Shown: positions 15,789 to 25,480 of the stretch, in pieces
Layout: every line of letters starts with the position of its first letter
Numbering within the stretch: the first letter of the stretch is position 1
NCBI GenBank assembly: GCA_002505775.1
Contig: DAVY01000007.1
Location: 17,473-81,472, forward strand
Origin: Euryarchaeota archaeon UBA130
GTDB taxonomy: Archaea > Thermoplasmatota > Poseidoniia > Poseidoniales > Thalassarchaeaceae
Direction: 5' to 3'
Length of the DNA: 64,000 nt
The notes under the pieces: model-generated
Database searches by the model: none
What the model saw: the letters and a program-made list of their open reading frames with translations, nothing else
What the model was told of the DNA's origin: nothing
Program-made: the position numbers and the translations under genes

Positions 15789-18700
15789 ATGGCGGGACGC
15801 AGGGCGACAGTTGCCTCGTTGATCGTTCTACTAATGTTAGTCCCAATGGCGTCCTCGAATCTTCATCCTGCCCTTGACAGGAAAGGAGGCCCCGACGCGG
15901 ACGGCGTTTGGACATCTAGCGTAGAGTCAGATCTCCATTCTGGGTGGTGGGAGCATTGGAGTAGGGACAAAGATAGAGACTCACTAGATGATAGACTGGA
16001 GTGGATCCTCGAACTGCAAGAGGACTTCCAGAGAGATTGGTGGAAGAGAGCTGACTCCGGTTTCGCAAGAGTAATCGTCGACTATGATCACCACCCATCT
16101 GATGCGGATGTCTCGGAGCTCGAAAAATTAGGTGTGGATGTCACATTCCGCCCCAAATATTTGGACTCATTAATAGTAACAGCTCCTTTCAAATCAATCA
16201 CCTCCTCAGAAGGCATTCGTTCGCTTACTGGGGTTGTAATGATAGAGGATTTGGGATTAGCAGAACCCCACATGGCCGAAGCCATCCCCAACATGGGCGT
16301 GGATCTAGTGTGGAACGATTTCGGTTTTGATGGAACAGGCTCCGTAGTAGCTGTCCTGGACACGGGAGTCAGGGGAGACCATGAGGGCTTGAATGATATG
16401 GATGACGAGCCATTTACAACCGGTTGCGAGCAGCCTAGTCCGGATCCTCTGGACCCGAACCCGATTTTCGTAGATTGCGATCCAAAGATTATCGCATTCT
16501 ATGACGCAGTCTTGATGGACGCAGAACAAGACCCATCGTCATCTTATGATTCTGGCACTCATGGGACACACGTAGCCGGGATTGCCGCAGGAACTGGGGG
16601 AGGGCAAGCAGACCCTACAACCGGTCAGAGGCACATTGGGGCTGCCCCTGGGGCATTTTTGATTAATATCTTGGCGTGTTGTGACGGGGATATTGAGGAT
16701 GTAATTCAAGGCGCGCAATGGGCGATCGAAAACAAAGATAAGTACGGGATTGACATTTTGACCTCATCTCTCGGGGAACAACAACTAGAAGTCCATTTTG
16801 ACAATGATGGAAACTCAGCATGGAGTAGGCAAATGGATGCAGTAGTAGAGGCAGGGATAATCACAACTCTGTCTGCCGGGAACGAGTTTGGGGGTGCCAC
16901 TTTTGCTGGTTGCAATACAATAGACAGCCCTGGTGATGCACAACTTCCGGTTACTGTAGCTAGCCTGGACAAGGACTTAGGGCTTGCAATATACAGCAGT
17001 AGAGGATACACTTCTGATGGAAGGGTGAAGCCTGATGTGGCTACAATCGGATCGAATATCATGGCTCCTGATGCCGCAACAAGTGATGGCTACACGTCAA
17101 AGTCCGGAACTAGCATGGCAACCCCACTGATGGCAGGAATTGCTGCGCTGATGGTTGAAGCTAATCCTGATATCACTCCTGCTGAATTCAAAGATATCAT
17201 CTCTGCACATTCAATAGAGAGAGACCTACAACTCTTGGATGATCCGGGTTTTAATGACTGCAGTCTCTTGGAGACCCGTCCAGATAACGAGTTCGGATAT
17301 GGTCAGGCAGACCCATTAGCTTTCGTAGAAGCCGCTGGTAGTATTGACAGAACACTGAATGTTTCGATGAATCTCGAGACCCTGCAAGAAATTGGAAACC
17401 AGTCATATGTCTCGGGCACAGCTTCTGGAGTTGCCCCAGGAATGGGCATTGTAGAAGTAAGAGTAGGAGGAGGAGATTGGAAAGGGGCCGCTGATATAAA
17501 GGGAGATTGGAGTGAATGGAGAATAAAGCTTGACCCTCATTTAGAATCTGGAAACTCTACGATCTATGCCAGACTTGTAGTTTCAGAGGACAGTATCTCG
17601 CCAGTAGACGCAAGGAGGGTCATCTTGGTAGATGGAGAAGCTTCTGATGCGATGTCGGGAGATTTTATGCAATTCGGACTCTCTGTATTCCTGTTCCCAT
17701 TTTTGTGTGCCGTGGCACTAATTTCATTCGTTGCTTTTAGGGAAAGGTGGGACAAGAAGATCGACCTCTCGACAAAGAGCTCTGATTCATCGTCCAAGTT
17801 TGTTAAGACTCTGGAAGCCGTTAATCCCATTCACTATCCGGGTTATGTTGGATCAGCTGTTGAATCTTGGAAAGAGGGGGAGTCACTTACCGAGAACCAA
17901 TTCAGAAGGTATGTCTCACTTTCTATCCTCTACACTGCCCAAGGACTTCCACAGGGATTCACCTATGTGGCATTTCCTGCATTCCTAGCTGTTAACAATG
18001 TCAGTCCGGTCGCTATAGCACAACTCTGGGCGGCAATAGCATTGCCATGGACATTCAAATTCGTATGGGGCCCGATGGTGGACGGTATACAAGCTCCAAA
18101 CTATGGTAGAAGGAGGCCGTGGATTTTATTCGCACAGACAGGCATGGTAGTAACATTAGGGGCATTGCTCTTTGTTTCTGATTTGGCTCAATCCATACAA
18201 TTAGTAACTCTGATGCTTTTCATCCACAATCTCTTTTCATCTTTACAAGACGTGGGTGTCGACGCATTAGCTGTAGATGTATTACAGCCAGACGAGGTTG
18301 CCAAGGCGAATGGATTCATGTTCGCAGCCAAGAGAGCTGGATACATACTTGGTGGAGCGATACTCGGAATAATGGCCACTAAATTTGGCATCAAATCAGC
18401 CATAGTAATCCAACTCCCCTTGTTGGTGTTAATCATGGCACTTCCGTTGTTCCTTAGAGAGAGGCCAGGGGACAAGCTCTTCCCATGGAGTGCCGCGCGA
18501 AAATCCAGTCTTTGGGATGCTCAAGAACAGGATTCCGATGAGAGCGAAGATGAAAGCTCTGACGAGTCTGAGTTAGAGATTCCATGGATGGAGAATGAGG
18601 AAGAAGATCCTTACAGAGCTGCAAATTGGACCGCAAGGAACTTAATTTCAAGAAAAATTACTCTCCCTGCGGCTACCCTTTGGGTATCTATTGCGCTTAT

Positions 18701-19604
18701 CCTTCTGGGGATGGTAGTTTACATCGGAGGCGTGTTACTTGAGGAGAACTGGCGAGATCGCCCCATTTTATTCATGGACATAGTAGATTTCGCAGTTATA
18801 TCTCTCTCTGCAGTGGTGATACTACAGCTATCCCAGAAACTAGGTCTAAGACTCCCTATGGTGCCCAATCCGTTTTCCAACGCAATGAAGGGGCCTGCCA
18901 TAACGTCATACAATATCGTGAAAGGTTTCTCGTTGAGGTCTTCTTTCCTACTCATATTCCTTTGCCTTCTCTCGGAACTGTATCTTTTTGTCGACCCCAT
19001 CGTGCTTGATATTTTCATTAATGAGGCTGGCTGGGAGATGGACAAATACAGCGCTGTAATGGGTGGTATTGTGATTGCTTTCCTTATGGCGGGGCAATTA
19101 ATAGGCGGATTCCTGGGTGATAGATTCGGCGTCAGGGAGGTTGCAATGATAGGATTCACTCTGTTGGCTCTGGCTAATGCGGGGCTTGCCCTGTTGCAGG
19201 GATATTGGGAGAATACAACTGTCATGGTTGCCTACCTCTGCCTTAGAGCAATTATCAATGGATTGGCTTGGATTTCAATTATATCCGTATCTATGCGCCT
19301 TACCTATAGTAAAGCTGGGGGCACCCAATTTACAGCATACATGTCGTTGTTCAATCTTTCTGGGGTAATCGCACTTAGTTTAACGGGGAAGGCGATTGAA
19401 ATCATGGATTACATCTCAGCCTTGTATCTTGGAGCCGCCTTAACTCTAATGACCGTGATATTCCTTGTGTTCATTGACCCTGACGAGTGCGATAGGGTAT
19501 TAGAAGGAAGGTTAGAAGGCGGGGATGGAGAAGTTTACGAGGCTGACTTGGGAGAGGTTCCCGGTTGGTGGGAGGATGAAGAACCGGATGCCGTCCCTTC
19601 ATGA
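15789..19604 (+). CDS. Subtilisin-like protease fused to an MFS transporter
   Basis: One uninterrupted 1271-codon frame. Residues 1-25 are a signal peptide (RRATVASLIVLLMLVPMASS). About 100-520 is an S8 subtilase with complete triad: D191 in AVLDTGVRG, H258 in HGTHVAGIAAG, S442 in SGTSMATP, plus the Asn loop TLSAGNEFGG. About 530-620 is a b-sandwich-like linker. A TM helix spans 626-650, so the protease is outside. From about 705 to 1235 is a 12-TM MFS domain resembling the AmpG/acetyl-CoA transporter group (LYTAQGLPQGF, FKFVWGPMVDG), with an acidic linker at about 911-940 between its halves. The protease may supply peptides or other products to the transporter; this is inference. A misassembled stop or frameshift joining two genes cannot be excluded without other genomes. 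Confidence 0.9.
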   Translation: MAGRRATVASLIVLLMLVPMASSNLHPALDRKGGPDADGVWTSSVESDLHSGWWEHWSRDKDRDSLDDRLEWILELQEDFQRDWWKRADSGFARVIVDYDHHPSDADVSELEKLGVDVTFRPKYLDSLIVTAPFKSITSSEGIRSLTGVVMIEDLGLAEPHMAEAIPNMGVDLVWNDFGFDGTGSVVAVLDTGVRGDHEGLNDMDDEPFTTGCEQPSPDPLDPNPIFVDCDPKIIAFYDAVLMDAEQDPSSSYDSGTHGTHVAGIAAGTGGGQADPTTGQRHIGAAPGAFLINILACCDGDIEDVIQGAQWAIENKDKYGIDILTSSLGEQQLEVHFDNDGNSAWSRQMDAVVEAGIITTLSAGNEFGGATFAGCNTIDSPGDAQLPVTVASLDKDLGLAIYSSRGYTSDGRVKPDVATIGSNIMAPDAATSDGYTSKSGTSMATPLMAGIAALMVEANPDITPAEFKDIISAHSIERDLQLLDDPGFNDCSLLETRPDNEFGYGQADPLAFVEAAGSIDRTLNVSMNLETLQEIGNQSYVSGTASGVAPGMGIVEVRVGGGDWKGAADIKGDWSEWRIKLDPHLESGNSTIYARLVVSEDSISPVDARRVILVDGEASDAMSGDFMQFGLSVFLFPFLCAVALISFVAFRERWDKKIDLSTKSSDSSSKFVKTLEAVNPIHYPGYVGSAVESWKEGESLTENQFRRYVSLSILYTAQGLPQGFTYVAFPAFLAVNNVSPVAIAQLWAAIALPWTFKFVWGPMVDGIQAPNYGRRRPWILFAQTGMVVTLGALLFVSDLAQSIQLVTLMLFIHNLFSSLQDVGVDALAVDVLQPDEVAKANGFMFAAKRAGYILGGAILGIMATKFGIKSAIVIQLPLLVLIMALPLFLRERPGDKLFPWSAARKSSLWDAQEQDSDESEDESSDESELEIPWMENEEEDPYRAANWTARNLISRKITLPAATLWVSIALILLGMVVYIGGVLLEENWRDRPILFMDIVDFAVISLSAVVILQLSQKLGLRLPMVPNPFSNAMKGPAITSYNIVKGFSLRSSFLLIFLCLLSELYLFVDPIVLDIFINEAGWEMDKYSAVMGGIVIAFLMAGQLIGGFLGDRFGVREVAMIGFTLLALANAGLALLQGYWENTTVMVAYLCLRAIINGLAWISIISVSMRLTYSKAGGTQFTAYMSLFNLSGVIALSLTGKAIEIMDYISALYLGAALTLMTVIFLVFIDPDECDRVLEGRLEGGDGEVYEADLGEVPGWWEDEEPDAVPS

Positions 19605-19854
19605 TCACCTAGAGTCCGCGAATACGGACTTCCTATTTTTCAGCCAGACTGTTTGCCCCTACTGCGTCAGAGCTGCCAGGACTCTAGAGGCGAAAAATCT
19701 CACATACACAGAGGTCAATCTCGATAGGTTCGAAGGCCTGAGAGGGGAAGTAGTATCGAAGACAGGACATAGGACTGTACCGGTGGTCTTTGACCTGCGT
19801 GGGACTGAACCAATTTTTGTAGGAGGTTCGGACCATCTCATTGACTATCTGTGA
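19588..19854 (+). CDS. Glutaredoxin-like thiol oxidoreductase
   Basis: Small thioredoxin-fold protein of about 88 residues with the dithiol active site FFSQTVCPYCVRAARTLE, TVPVVFD (cis-proline) and FVGGSDHLIDYL, matching glutaredoxin. The start chosen (19588) has GGAGG 12 bases upstream; the frame is open further upstream inside the preceding gene, and ATG 19576 is another option. Overlaps the end of the subtilase-MFS gene by 17 bases in another frame and the end of the convergent esterase by 17 bases. It may be reduced by the thioredoxin reductase at 12.5 kb or act on low-molecular-weight thiols. Confidence 0.88.
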   Translation: MPSLHDHLESANTDFLFFSQTVCPYCVRAARTLEAKNLTYTEVNLDRFEGLRGEVVSKTGHRTVPVVFDLRGTEPIFVGGSDHLIDYL

Positions 19855-20446
19855 TATTTTCAGCTATCGAAGATATCATCTCCTTCATTTCTTCAAATTG
19901 GCCTAAATTTACCATGTGACCCTTTTTGTGCTGAAACCTAGTGACAGGCCATCCAGATTCTTCGAATATTTCGATATGCTCAATTCCCACGTCTAGTGAT
20001 ACCAAATGATCGCTTTCTCCATGCATCCAAATTACCGGCCGTGGCTTTAGGAATGGAAGTGAGCCCCTCAATTCATCAGGCCTTACAGTCTTTGTAGCAA
20101 TCAATATCAGTCCGACTATCGAATTACTTGCACTAGTCTCAAGTAAGGACGATGCCATCGCTCCTCCTTGAGAGAATCCTCCAACAATTATCGGACCATC
20201 GGGCAGTATCTCTAAGATTGCAGAAATCGACTCCTCCATTTGGGATAATGACTCATCCTTGGAGACGCCGTCTTCGAAAAGCCACCATGCAAAGCCCCCT
20301 CTCGTGGGGTGCCTGATTTTCGCCTGCGGGCACAAAGTCGACCATCCTTCCGGGGTTAGGCTTCTCGCAAGATTCTCCATCTTCTCAGACGTGCCGGTCA
20401 TTCCGTGCATCATAACGAGCGTACCCTTGCTCATGCGATCACTCAT
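19838..20446 (-). CDS. a/b-hydrolase (carboxylesterase/phospholipase-like)
   Basis: About 202 residues with an a/b-hydrolase fold: HGMTGTSEKMENLARSLTPEG at the oxyanion region, nucleophile elbow VGGFSQGGAMA (Ser), Asp in MHGESDHLVSLDVG and final His in HKKGHMVN. This resembles the small esterase/dienelactone-hydrolase group. No signal peptide, so intracellular. ATG 20446 overlaps the stop of the upstream lipoprotein gene (ATGA), which is why this start is preferred over 20455. Substrate is unknown. Confidence 0.87.
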   Translation of the reverse strand: MSDRMSKGTLVMMHGMTGTSEKMENLARSLTPEGWSTLCPQAKIRHPTRGGFAWWLFEDGVSKDESLSQMEESISAILEILPDGPIIVGGFSQGGAMASSLLETSASNSIVGLILIATKTVRPDELRGSLPFLKPRPVIWMHGESDHLVSLDVGIEHIEIFEESGWPVTRFQHKKGHMVNLGQFEEMKEMISSIAENITDSQ

Positions 20447-21411
20447 AGATTCCATTGGAAAACCAATGCCCCAGCAACCTTTAGGTGGATGTACGAAGAT
20501 TGGCCACGAACCGTGACTGTGAGTGAGTAATCCCCTGAGTTGGAAGGAATAGTGCCTATTGCTCCCTTTTCAGTCGCTCCAGAACCCCATGCACGGGTCA
20601 GTGGAGAAGCTCCAGCATGGTCCTTCATTGTCAGGGAGCCAGATGACGCACCAGTAGATTCTATCTCGACGTCAAGATACCAAACCAGGGTGTCCCAATC
20701 TCCCTCTGTTGGATGTCCATCGTCAAAAAATGAGTCATATATTTCCTGGTCATTCTCCTCATAAAGCCGATCAATTAAGTCTCTAGCCCTGTAGAAGAAT
20801 ACATCCCCCTGATAGTCCGACCTGGCGACATTTAGATCCATTCGTAACTGGTTCCGCCCATCAGAGTCTTCCCATACCAGCCTTTCTAGGAATCCATCAC
20901 TTCCGCTAAATGTATACTGCAATTCATGGCCCTCGGAGGATTCTGCACTAACTCTTGCATTCCCATTGTTTATTGAAACAGTAGTAGCACTCCATTCTTG
21001 GCCAAATAGAATGAATGACCATTGATCACCAACAGTCCATGGAAATGAGAATACTTGTTGCGGTATTCCATTTTCGTATACAGATAATCCATCAATTGTC
21101 ATCCGTCCGAGAAATGGATTATGGTTAATCACGGCATGCCTCTGTGCTTCTCTCTCTGAAGAAATTCCGACTTGATAATCCCCCGTTTCGTTGTCTATCT
21201 CTGCAACAACTAACCTCGCGCTGTCTTCTCCAAATTGTGGTGTTATAAACGTGTAGAGCCAATTGTTCCCAACTTTCCACTCAGGGAGAAGTATATCTTC
21301 ATCCTTAGTTTCTCCCGATTGTCCTGAATCCCCAGTCTCAATGCAACCCGAGACAATGCATATCAACATCAAACAGGCCATCCCAATCGCAGACCTGCCT
21401 CTCATGGCCAT
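20443..21411 (-). CDS. Secreted lipobox protein of unknown function
   Basis: 322 residues. The N-terminus MAMRGRSAIGMACLMLICIVSGC is a signal peptide with lipobox (VSGC), so the mature protein is probably attached outside the cell membrane. The rest is rich in Trp, Gly, Asp and b-prone segments (NNWLYTFITPQFGEDSARLV, WTVGDQWSFILFGQEW) and resembles no family I can name; the last 100 residues look like a b-sandwich domain. It is translationally coupled to the downstream esterase. Confidence 0.8.
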   Translation of the reverse strand: MAMRGRSAIGMACLMLICIVSGCIETGDSGQSGETKDEDILLPEWKVGNNWLYTFITPQFGEDSARLVVAEIDNETGDYQVGISSEREAQRHAVINHNPFLGRMTIDGLSVYENGIPQQVFSFPWTVGDQWSFILFGQEWSATTVSINNGNARVSAESSEGHELQYTFSGSDGFLERLVWEDSDGRNQLRMDLNVARSDYQGDVFFYRARDLIDRLYEENDQEIYDSFFDDGHPTEGDWDTLVWYLDVEIESTGASSGSLTMKDHAGASPLTRAWGSGATEKGAIGTIPSNSGDYSLTVTVRGQSSYIHLKVAGALVFQWNL

Positions 21412-21450
21412 GCGACAGGGGGCACAGTCAAGAGACTGACGCTTTTTCTT

Positions 21451-23514
21451 TCACAGTAATCCGGCGATAACAACTGAAACTATTGACATTAGCTTAATCA
21501 AAATGTTCAGTGAGGGTCCGCTAGTATCCTTGAATGGATCACCTATTGTGTCTCCGACAACTGCAGCGGAGTGAGCTTCGTCACCTTTCTGGGCACCTGG
21601 TATCTCACCTTGCTCGATCGCCTTCTTGGCATTATCCCATGCGCCTCCTGCATTGGCCATGAAGAGTGCCATGAGGACCCCTGTGGCTGTTGCTCCAGCC
21701 AGAGTTCCGCCAAGTGCTGCAGGACCGAGAATGATCCCGATTATCACAGGGCTCATTATAGCAACCAATCCTGGTAGAACCATCTCACGAAGAGCTGCTT
21801 GTGTCGAGATATCGACGCAAGTTGCACTGTCCGGTTCAACTCCTTCACGACCTTCCAATAGTCCATCAATCTCCCTAAATTGTCTACGAATCTCTGTGAT
21901 CATGTCTTCTGCAGCACGTCCAACAGACTTCATTGTCATGGCAGCCACTACGAATGGCAGGGCACCACCAATTAGTAGTCCTATGACGACATCTGGCTCA
22001 GTCAAGGAAAGATCCGCGGCCTCAAGTCCCGCACTGGTTTTGTATGCAGCGAACAGTGCCAAGGCAGTTAAAGCGGCACTGCCAATAGCGAATCCCTTCC
22101 CAATCGCAGCAGTTGTGTTCCCGATGGAATCCAGTCCGTCCGTGATGTCACGAACTTCCTTTCCTAGGCCTGACATTTCTGCAATTCCTCCAGCGTTGTC
22201 TGCGACAGGACCATACGCATCAACAGTCATTGTAACTCCAACTGTTCCAAGCATCCCCATTGCGGCCATTGCAATGCCGTACAAGCCTGCATCTCCGCCT
22301 CCCATCACATCATTAGCTCCATAGATACCAGCGGCCATAAGAAGTACTGGGATGAATACAGATTGCATACCCACTGCGAGGCCAGCGATTGCATTTGTCG
22401 CACTCCCTGTCTTCGAGGCCTCTCCAATGTATGGGATAGCTTCGACCTTTATTCCGAAAACTGGCTCAATTCCTGTGTAGTATTCAGTTACCAAACCAAT
22501 CAGGATACCCACGAGTGATCCAATCGCCACAGCGTAGATTACTTTAGTCTCCAAGTCCAGGTAGTCTAGAGCAAGATATCCTCCTCCAATAAACAATGCC
22601 GCGCCGATGAAAGTGGTGTTTCGTAGTGCGGCGCCGGGATCCATGTTCTTCATCGCGGTAATCGAAAAGACTCCAATTATGGAAGCGACGTAACCAACTA
22701 CTGCTAGGACGATTGGAATCATCAGATACTCGTCACCTAGAGTTTCCGAGCTGGCGGCGGCGATTACCATTGCAGCGATTATGCTACCAACGAAGGACTC
22801 GAAAATGTCCGCACCCATGCCAGCCACGTCTCCTACATTGTCACCGACGTTATCAGCAATTACTCCGGGATTTCTGGGATCATCCTCTGGGATTCCCGCT
22901 TCTACCTTCCCGACAAGGTCTGCCCCGACATCCGCGGCTTTCGTGTAAATTCCTCCGCCGACTCTGGCGAATAGAGCAATGGAAGAAGCTCCCATTCCAA
23001 ATCCAGCAATATTGCCAACCGTAAGGAATCCGTCACCATCGGATGGGCCAGTCAAGAAATACATTAGAGATATTCCGAACAGCCCTAGCCCACCGACCGC
23101 CAAGCCCATGACCGCACCGCCGTTGTAAGAGGTAGTGAGGGCGGCGGCCTGGCCACCATTTGCAGCAGCTTGGGCAGTTCGTCCATTAGCGCTTGTGGCG
23201 GACTGCATGCCACTGAATCCCGCGGCAACGCTACAAAAAGCACCGATAATGAAGGCGACCATGGTTTCGAAACCAAGGCCGTTCTCTTCGCCTCCGAACA
23301 ATAGTAGTGCAGATACCACTGCAATGAAAACAGCCAACATCCTATATTCAGCCATGAGGAAGGCCATTGCGCCATCCTGTATTCTCCCTGTGATTGTAGC
23401 TACCGTCTTGTTCTCAATCTCTATTGAATCGACCTTCTTGTAAAGCATGAATGCGATAAGTAGGCCAAATATTCCTACTCCCATTCCAATTGTTCCTAGT
23501 GTATCTCCTTCCAT
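21451..23514 (-). CDS. hppA: Membrane-bound ion-pumping pyrophosphatase, K+-dependent type
   Basis: Hydrolyses pyrophosphate and pumps H+ or Na+ across the membrane. 687 residues, about 16 TM segments. Hallmarks: DPRNPGVIADNVGDNVGDVAGMGADIFES region for PPi/Mg2+ binding (about residues 218-246), ADNAGGIAEMSGLGKEVRD, and near the C-terminus KGDEAHSAAVVGDTIGDPFKDTSG. The GNTTAAIGKG segment has Ala-Ala where K+-independent enzymes have Lys-Ala, so it should belong to the K+-dependent class; the pumped ion cannot be decided by eye. Stands alone with its own promoter region. Confidence 0.97.
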   Translation of the reverse strand: MEGDTLGTIGMGVGIFGLLIAFMLYKKVDSIEIENKTVATITGRIQDGAMAFLMAEYRMLAVFIAVVSALLLFGGEENGLGFETMVAFIIGAFCSVAAGFSGMQSATSANGRTAQAAANGGQAAALTTSYNGGAVMGLAVGGLGLFGISLMYFLTGPSDGDGFLTVGNIAGFGMGASSIALFARVGGGIYTKAADVGADLVGKVEAGIPEDDPRNPGVIADNVGDNVGDVAGMGADIFESFVGSIIAAMVIAAASSETLGDEYLMIPIVLAVVGYVASIIGVFSITAMKNMDPGAALRNTTFIGAALFIGGGYLALDYLDLETKVIYAVAIGSLVGILIGLVTEYYTGIEPVFGIKVEAIPYIGEASKTGSATNAIAGLAVGMQSVFIPVLLMAAGIYGANDVMGGGDAGLYGIAMAAMGMLGTVGVTMTVDAYGPVADNAGGIAEMSGLGKEVRDITDGLDSIGNTTAAIGKGFAIGSAALTALALFAAYKTSAGLEAADLSLTEPDVVIGLLIGGALPFVVAAMTMKSVGRAAEDMITEIRRQFREIDGLLEGREGVEPDSATCVDISTQAALREMVLPGLVAIMSPVIIGIILGPAALGGTLAGATATGVLMALFMANAGGAWDNAKKAIEQGEIPGAQKGDEAHSAAVVGDTIGDPFKDTSGPSLNILIKLMSIVSVVIAGLL

Positions 23515-23552
23515 ATGGTATCAACCCGTATCGGTCCCGCGACAAAAGTCCC

Positions 23553-23562
23553 ACTTATAATT
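23553..23562 (-). promoter_or_regulatory. Possible TATA box of hppA
   Basis: On the minus strand AATTATAAGT lies about 40-48 bases before the hppA ATG, which would place the transcript start near 23532 with a leader of about 18 bases. No SD sequence precedes the ATG. Pattern match only. Confidence 0.35.
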
Positions 23563-23592
23563 CAAGCCGTAAAATAACACAATTAGTGACAA

Positions 23593-24495
23593 CTAGGACA
23601 TATGTCTCTGTACGACATCGGCAAAAGCCTCCAAAACTCCAGCCCCATCGTGATCTTTCTGGAAGGAGAGCATCTCCGCTTCAGTAATATGCCCCCACTC
23701 AAATGCTCTTTGAATTCTATGCCTAGCGGCCTCAGGATGGAACTGAACCCCCCATGCAGGCATCTTGCGTTGGTGTGAATCTACCACTCTTACAGCAGTA
23801 ACAGGATTATGTTCGGCGGACCCTAAGAGAATGCAATTTTCGGGGACTGTAATCACGTGATCTTGATGAGAGTACACTACCTCTGGGCCTCTACCACTCT
23901 GCCATCTCGACTCAAATAACTCATCTGACATGCCATCCTCGTTCAGTACCATCTCCCAGATACCACTTGAAATTTTTTCTGCTCGAGTGACCTCCGAACC
24001 CAATGATTTGCACAGTAGCTGATGCCCAAAACAAATGCCCAGAGTCGGTGATCCCGAGATTGCTGCCACCCTCATTAGAGAAGCCGCACTTTCCATCCAT
24101 TCCTCCCACATAGTTACATTCCTTCTAGAGCCAGAACAAACTACTGCATCCATGCCCAAATTACTCAACCATTGTGACATTCCCGCGTCATCCAAACCAA
24201 ACGGAAGGGCGATTCTAGAAAATGTGGCTATGTTACTTCCCATTGTTACTTTGCAACTTCTCCAAAATTCGTATTCATCGTCCCATTCTGGAACATCGCT
24301 ACGATCAAGGAAGAATAGTCCTTCATCTGCTGCTTTACCTCCAGATTCAAGTGACTGCATCTGAGGAGTCAAGAGAAAAACATCCACATTTCCAAACTCC
24401 GCGATTGGATGTATGACCTCTTGATTCCCTCCGTGTCCGAACTCCGATCTTTCGACCAGAAGGTCCAGAAGTAGGACTCTGATGGTGCGACTCAT
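23593..24495 (-). CDS. Class I glutamine amidotransferase-like protein
   Basis: About 300 residues with a GATase-1 domain in the C-terminal two thirds: LGICFGHQLLCKSLG (nucleophile Cys in GxCxGxQ), VVYSHQDHVITVP and GVQFHPEAARHRIQ (catalytic His and Glu). This resembles GMP-synthase-like stand-alone amidotransferases rather than GuaA. No synthetase partner is nearby. ATG 24495 (MSRTIRVLLLD) is used; the earlier ATG at 24546 would put unlikely sequence in front of the first b-strand. Its role is unknown; members act in amide or glutamyl hydrolysis. Confidence 0.85.
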   Translation of the reverse strand: MSRTIRVLLLDLLVERSEFGHGGNQEVIHPIAEFGNVDVFLLTPQMQSLESGGKAADEGLFFLDRSDVPEWDDEYEFWRSCKVTMGSNIATFSRIALPFGLDDAGMSQWLSNLGMDAVVCSGSRRNVTMWEEWMESAASLMRVAAISGSPTLGICFGHQLLCKSLGSEVTRAEKISSGIWEMVLNEDGMSDELFESRWQSGRGPEVVYSHQDHVITVPENCILLGSAEHNPVTAVRVVDSHQRKMPAWGVQFHPEAARHRIQRAFEWGHITEAEMLSFQKDHDGAGVLEAFADVVQRHMS

Positions 24496-24554
24496 AGCAC
24501 ACGGAAGAAGCGATTGTTTGAAAGGCTCCCGCATGTACACAAACACGAGCGGAC

Positions 24555-24833
24555 ATGGTCGACAAGCAGGTGATCCTTGATTCAGTGGGACCTGTTCAGG
24601 CTGTTCTTGATGCTCATGATGGTGTTGTAAATGTCATTGATACTACAGGAGGGGTGATTTCGATATCTCTGGAGGGCGGGTGTACTGGATGTAGTGCCAC
24701 CCCTATGACTGCAATGCAAATTTACTATTCATTGATGAAGCTGGAACAAGTAAATGACGTGATTTTTGTAAACGGCGAGTTACCAGCCTACATGAGGGCG
24801 TTCATAGATGACAAAATTGGCGGGGAGTCTTAG
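24555..24833 (+). CDS. NifU-like C-terminal domain Fe-S scaffold (Nfu)
   Basis: 92 residues forming a single Nfu domain: GPVQAVLDAHDGVVNVIDTTGG, then SLEGGCTGCSATPMT, whose CxxC binds a labile [4Fe-4S] cluster passed to apo-proteins. No IscU-type N-terminal domain. Likely recipients in the cell include the endonuclease III, NarI/CCG oxidoreductase and molybdenum hydroxylase proteins encoded in the window. Divergent from the amidotransferase; its last 4 bases overlap the convergent membrane protein gene. Confidence 0.9.
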   Translation: MVDKQVILDSVGPVQAVLDAHDGVVNVIDTTGGVISISLEGGCTGCSATPMTAMQIYYSLMKLEQVNDVIFVNGELPAYMRAFIDDKIGGES

Positions 24834-25168
24834 TCCCGGTCTTTCCTCATCTTCATTATTTCGTGAGGATTGGTTTCACCTTGAACATCCTTACCCTTCA
24901 GACTCATTGACGCAGATATCGCCACGACGACTGCCACTAGTGCCATGGGTAGTGCGACATTCCCTGATCCCCATAATTCACCTCCCATGAAATTAAACAC
25001 GACTAATAGTAGGGCGGCAGTTATACACAGCAAGGCTATGCTTCTCTGTGCAAAAATCTCTCCTCTGATACTCCTCGAGAAAGTTCCTATTGACATCCAA
25101 AGGATAATGGATAATCCACACATGGTTAGTGAAATTGTCTCAACGATCCCAACAAACACCTCTGTCAT
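24830..25168 (-). CDS. Small three-TM membrane protein, unknown function
   Basis: 112 residues with hydrophobic helices at about 10-30, 43-62 and 72-90 (ISLTMCGLSIILWMSI, ALLCITAALLLVVFNFM, ALPMALVAVVVAISASM) and a charged C-terminal tail (KMRKDRD). No family recognised. Convergent with nfu and divergent from the next small membrane protein. Confidence 0.65.
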   Translation of the reverse strand: MTEVFVGIVETISLTMCGLSIILWMSIGTFSRSIRGEIFAQRSIALLCITAALLLVVFNFMGGELWGSGNVALPMALVAVVVAISASMSLKGKDVQGETNPHEIMKMRKDRD

Positions 25169-25267
25169 GTGCGTCCTATAGTGTCTATGCTTGTGAGGGT
25201 TGGGGGAGTTTGTTTTCTACATGGGACATAACGAACCTTCAACAAAGGTGAGCTTTTACGTTCGCAC

Positions 25268-25480
25268 ATGGGTGTACTACGCGGACTAACTTTGGCCTTG
25301 ATTGCTATTCTTCCTGCATTCATACTAGGCTTCATAGCGTATCTTCTGACTGGTGGAGGGACCTCTGATACGACAGAATGGGAAACCTGGATGTATCTCC
25401 CTTGTTACGGAGTCCCCCTGTTTTGTCTGGTTGTAGCATTCATATTTGGCATGAAGTCAGGCAAGGTGGAAGATCAGTGA
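25268..25480 (+). CDS. Small two-TM membrane protein, unknown function
   Basis: 70 residues: TM 1 at about 5-28 (LTLALIAILPAFILGFIAYLL), a short Trp/Thr loop, TM 2 at about 42-62 (YLPCYGVPLFCLVVAFIFGM). Its TGA overlaps the GTG start of endonuclease III (GTGA), so the two are co-translated. Function not recognisable. Confidence 0.6.
   Translation: MGVLRGLTLALIAILPAFILGFIAYLLTGGGTSDTTEWETWMYLPCYGVPLFCLVVAFIFGMKSGKVEDQ

Noticed and set aside
21626..22324. 232-codon plus-strand frame inside hppA
   Set aside because: Antisense to highly conserved pyrophosphatase; translation is Ala/Pro/Ser-rich without motif.
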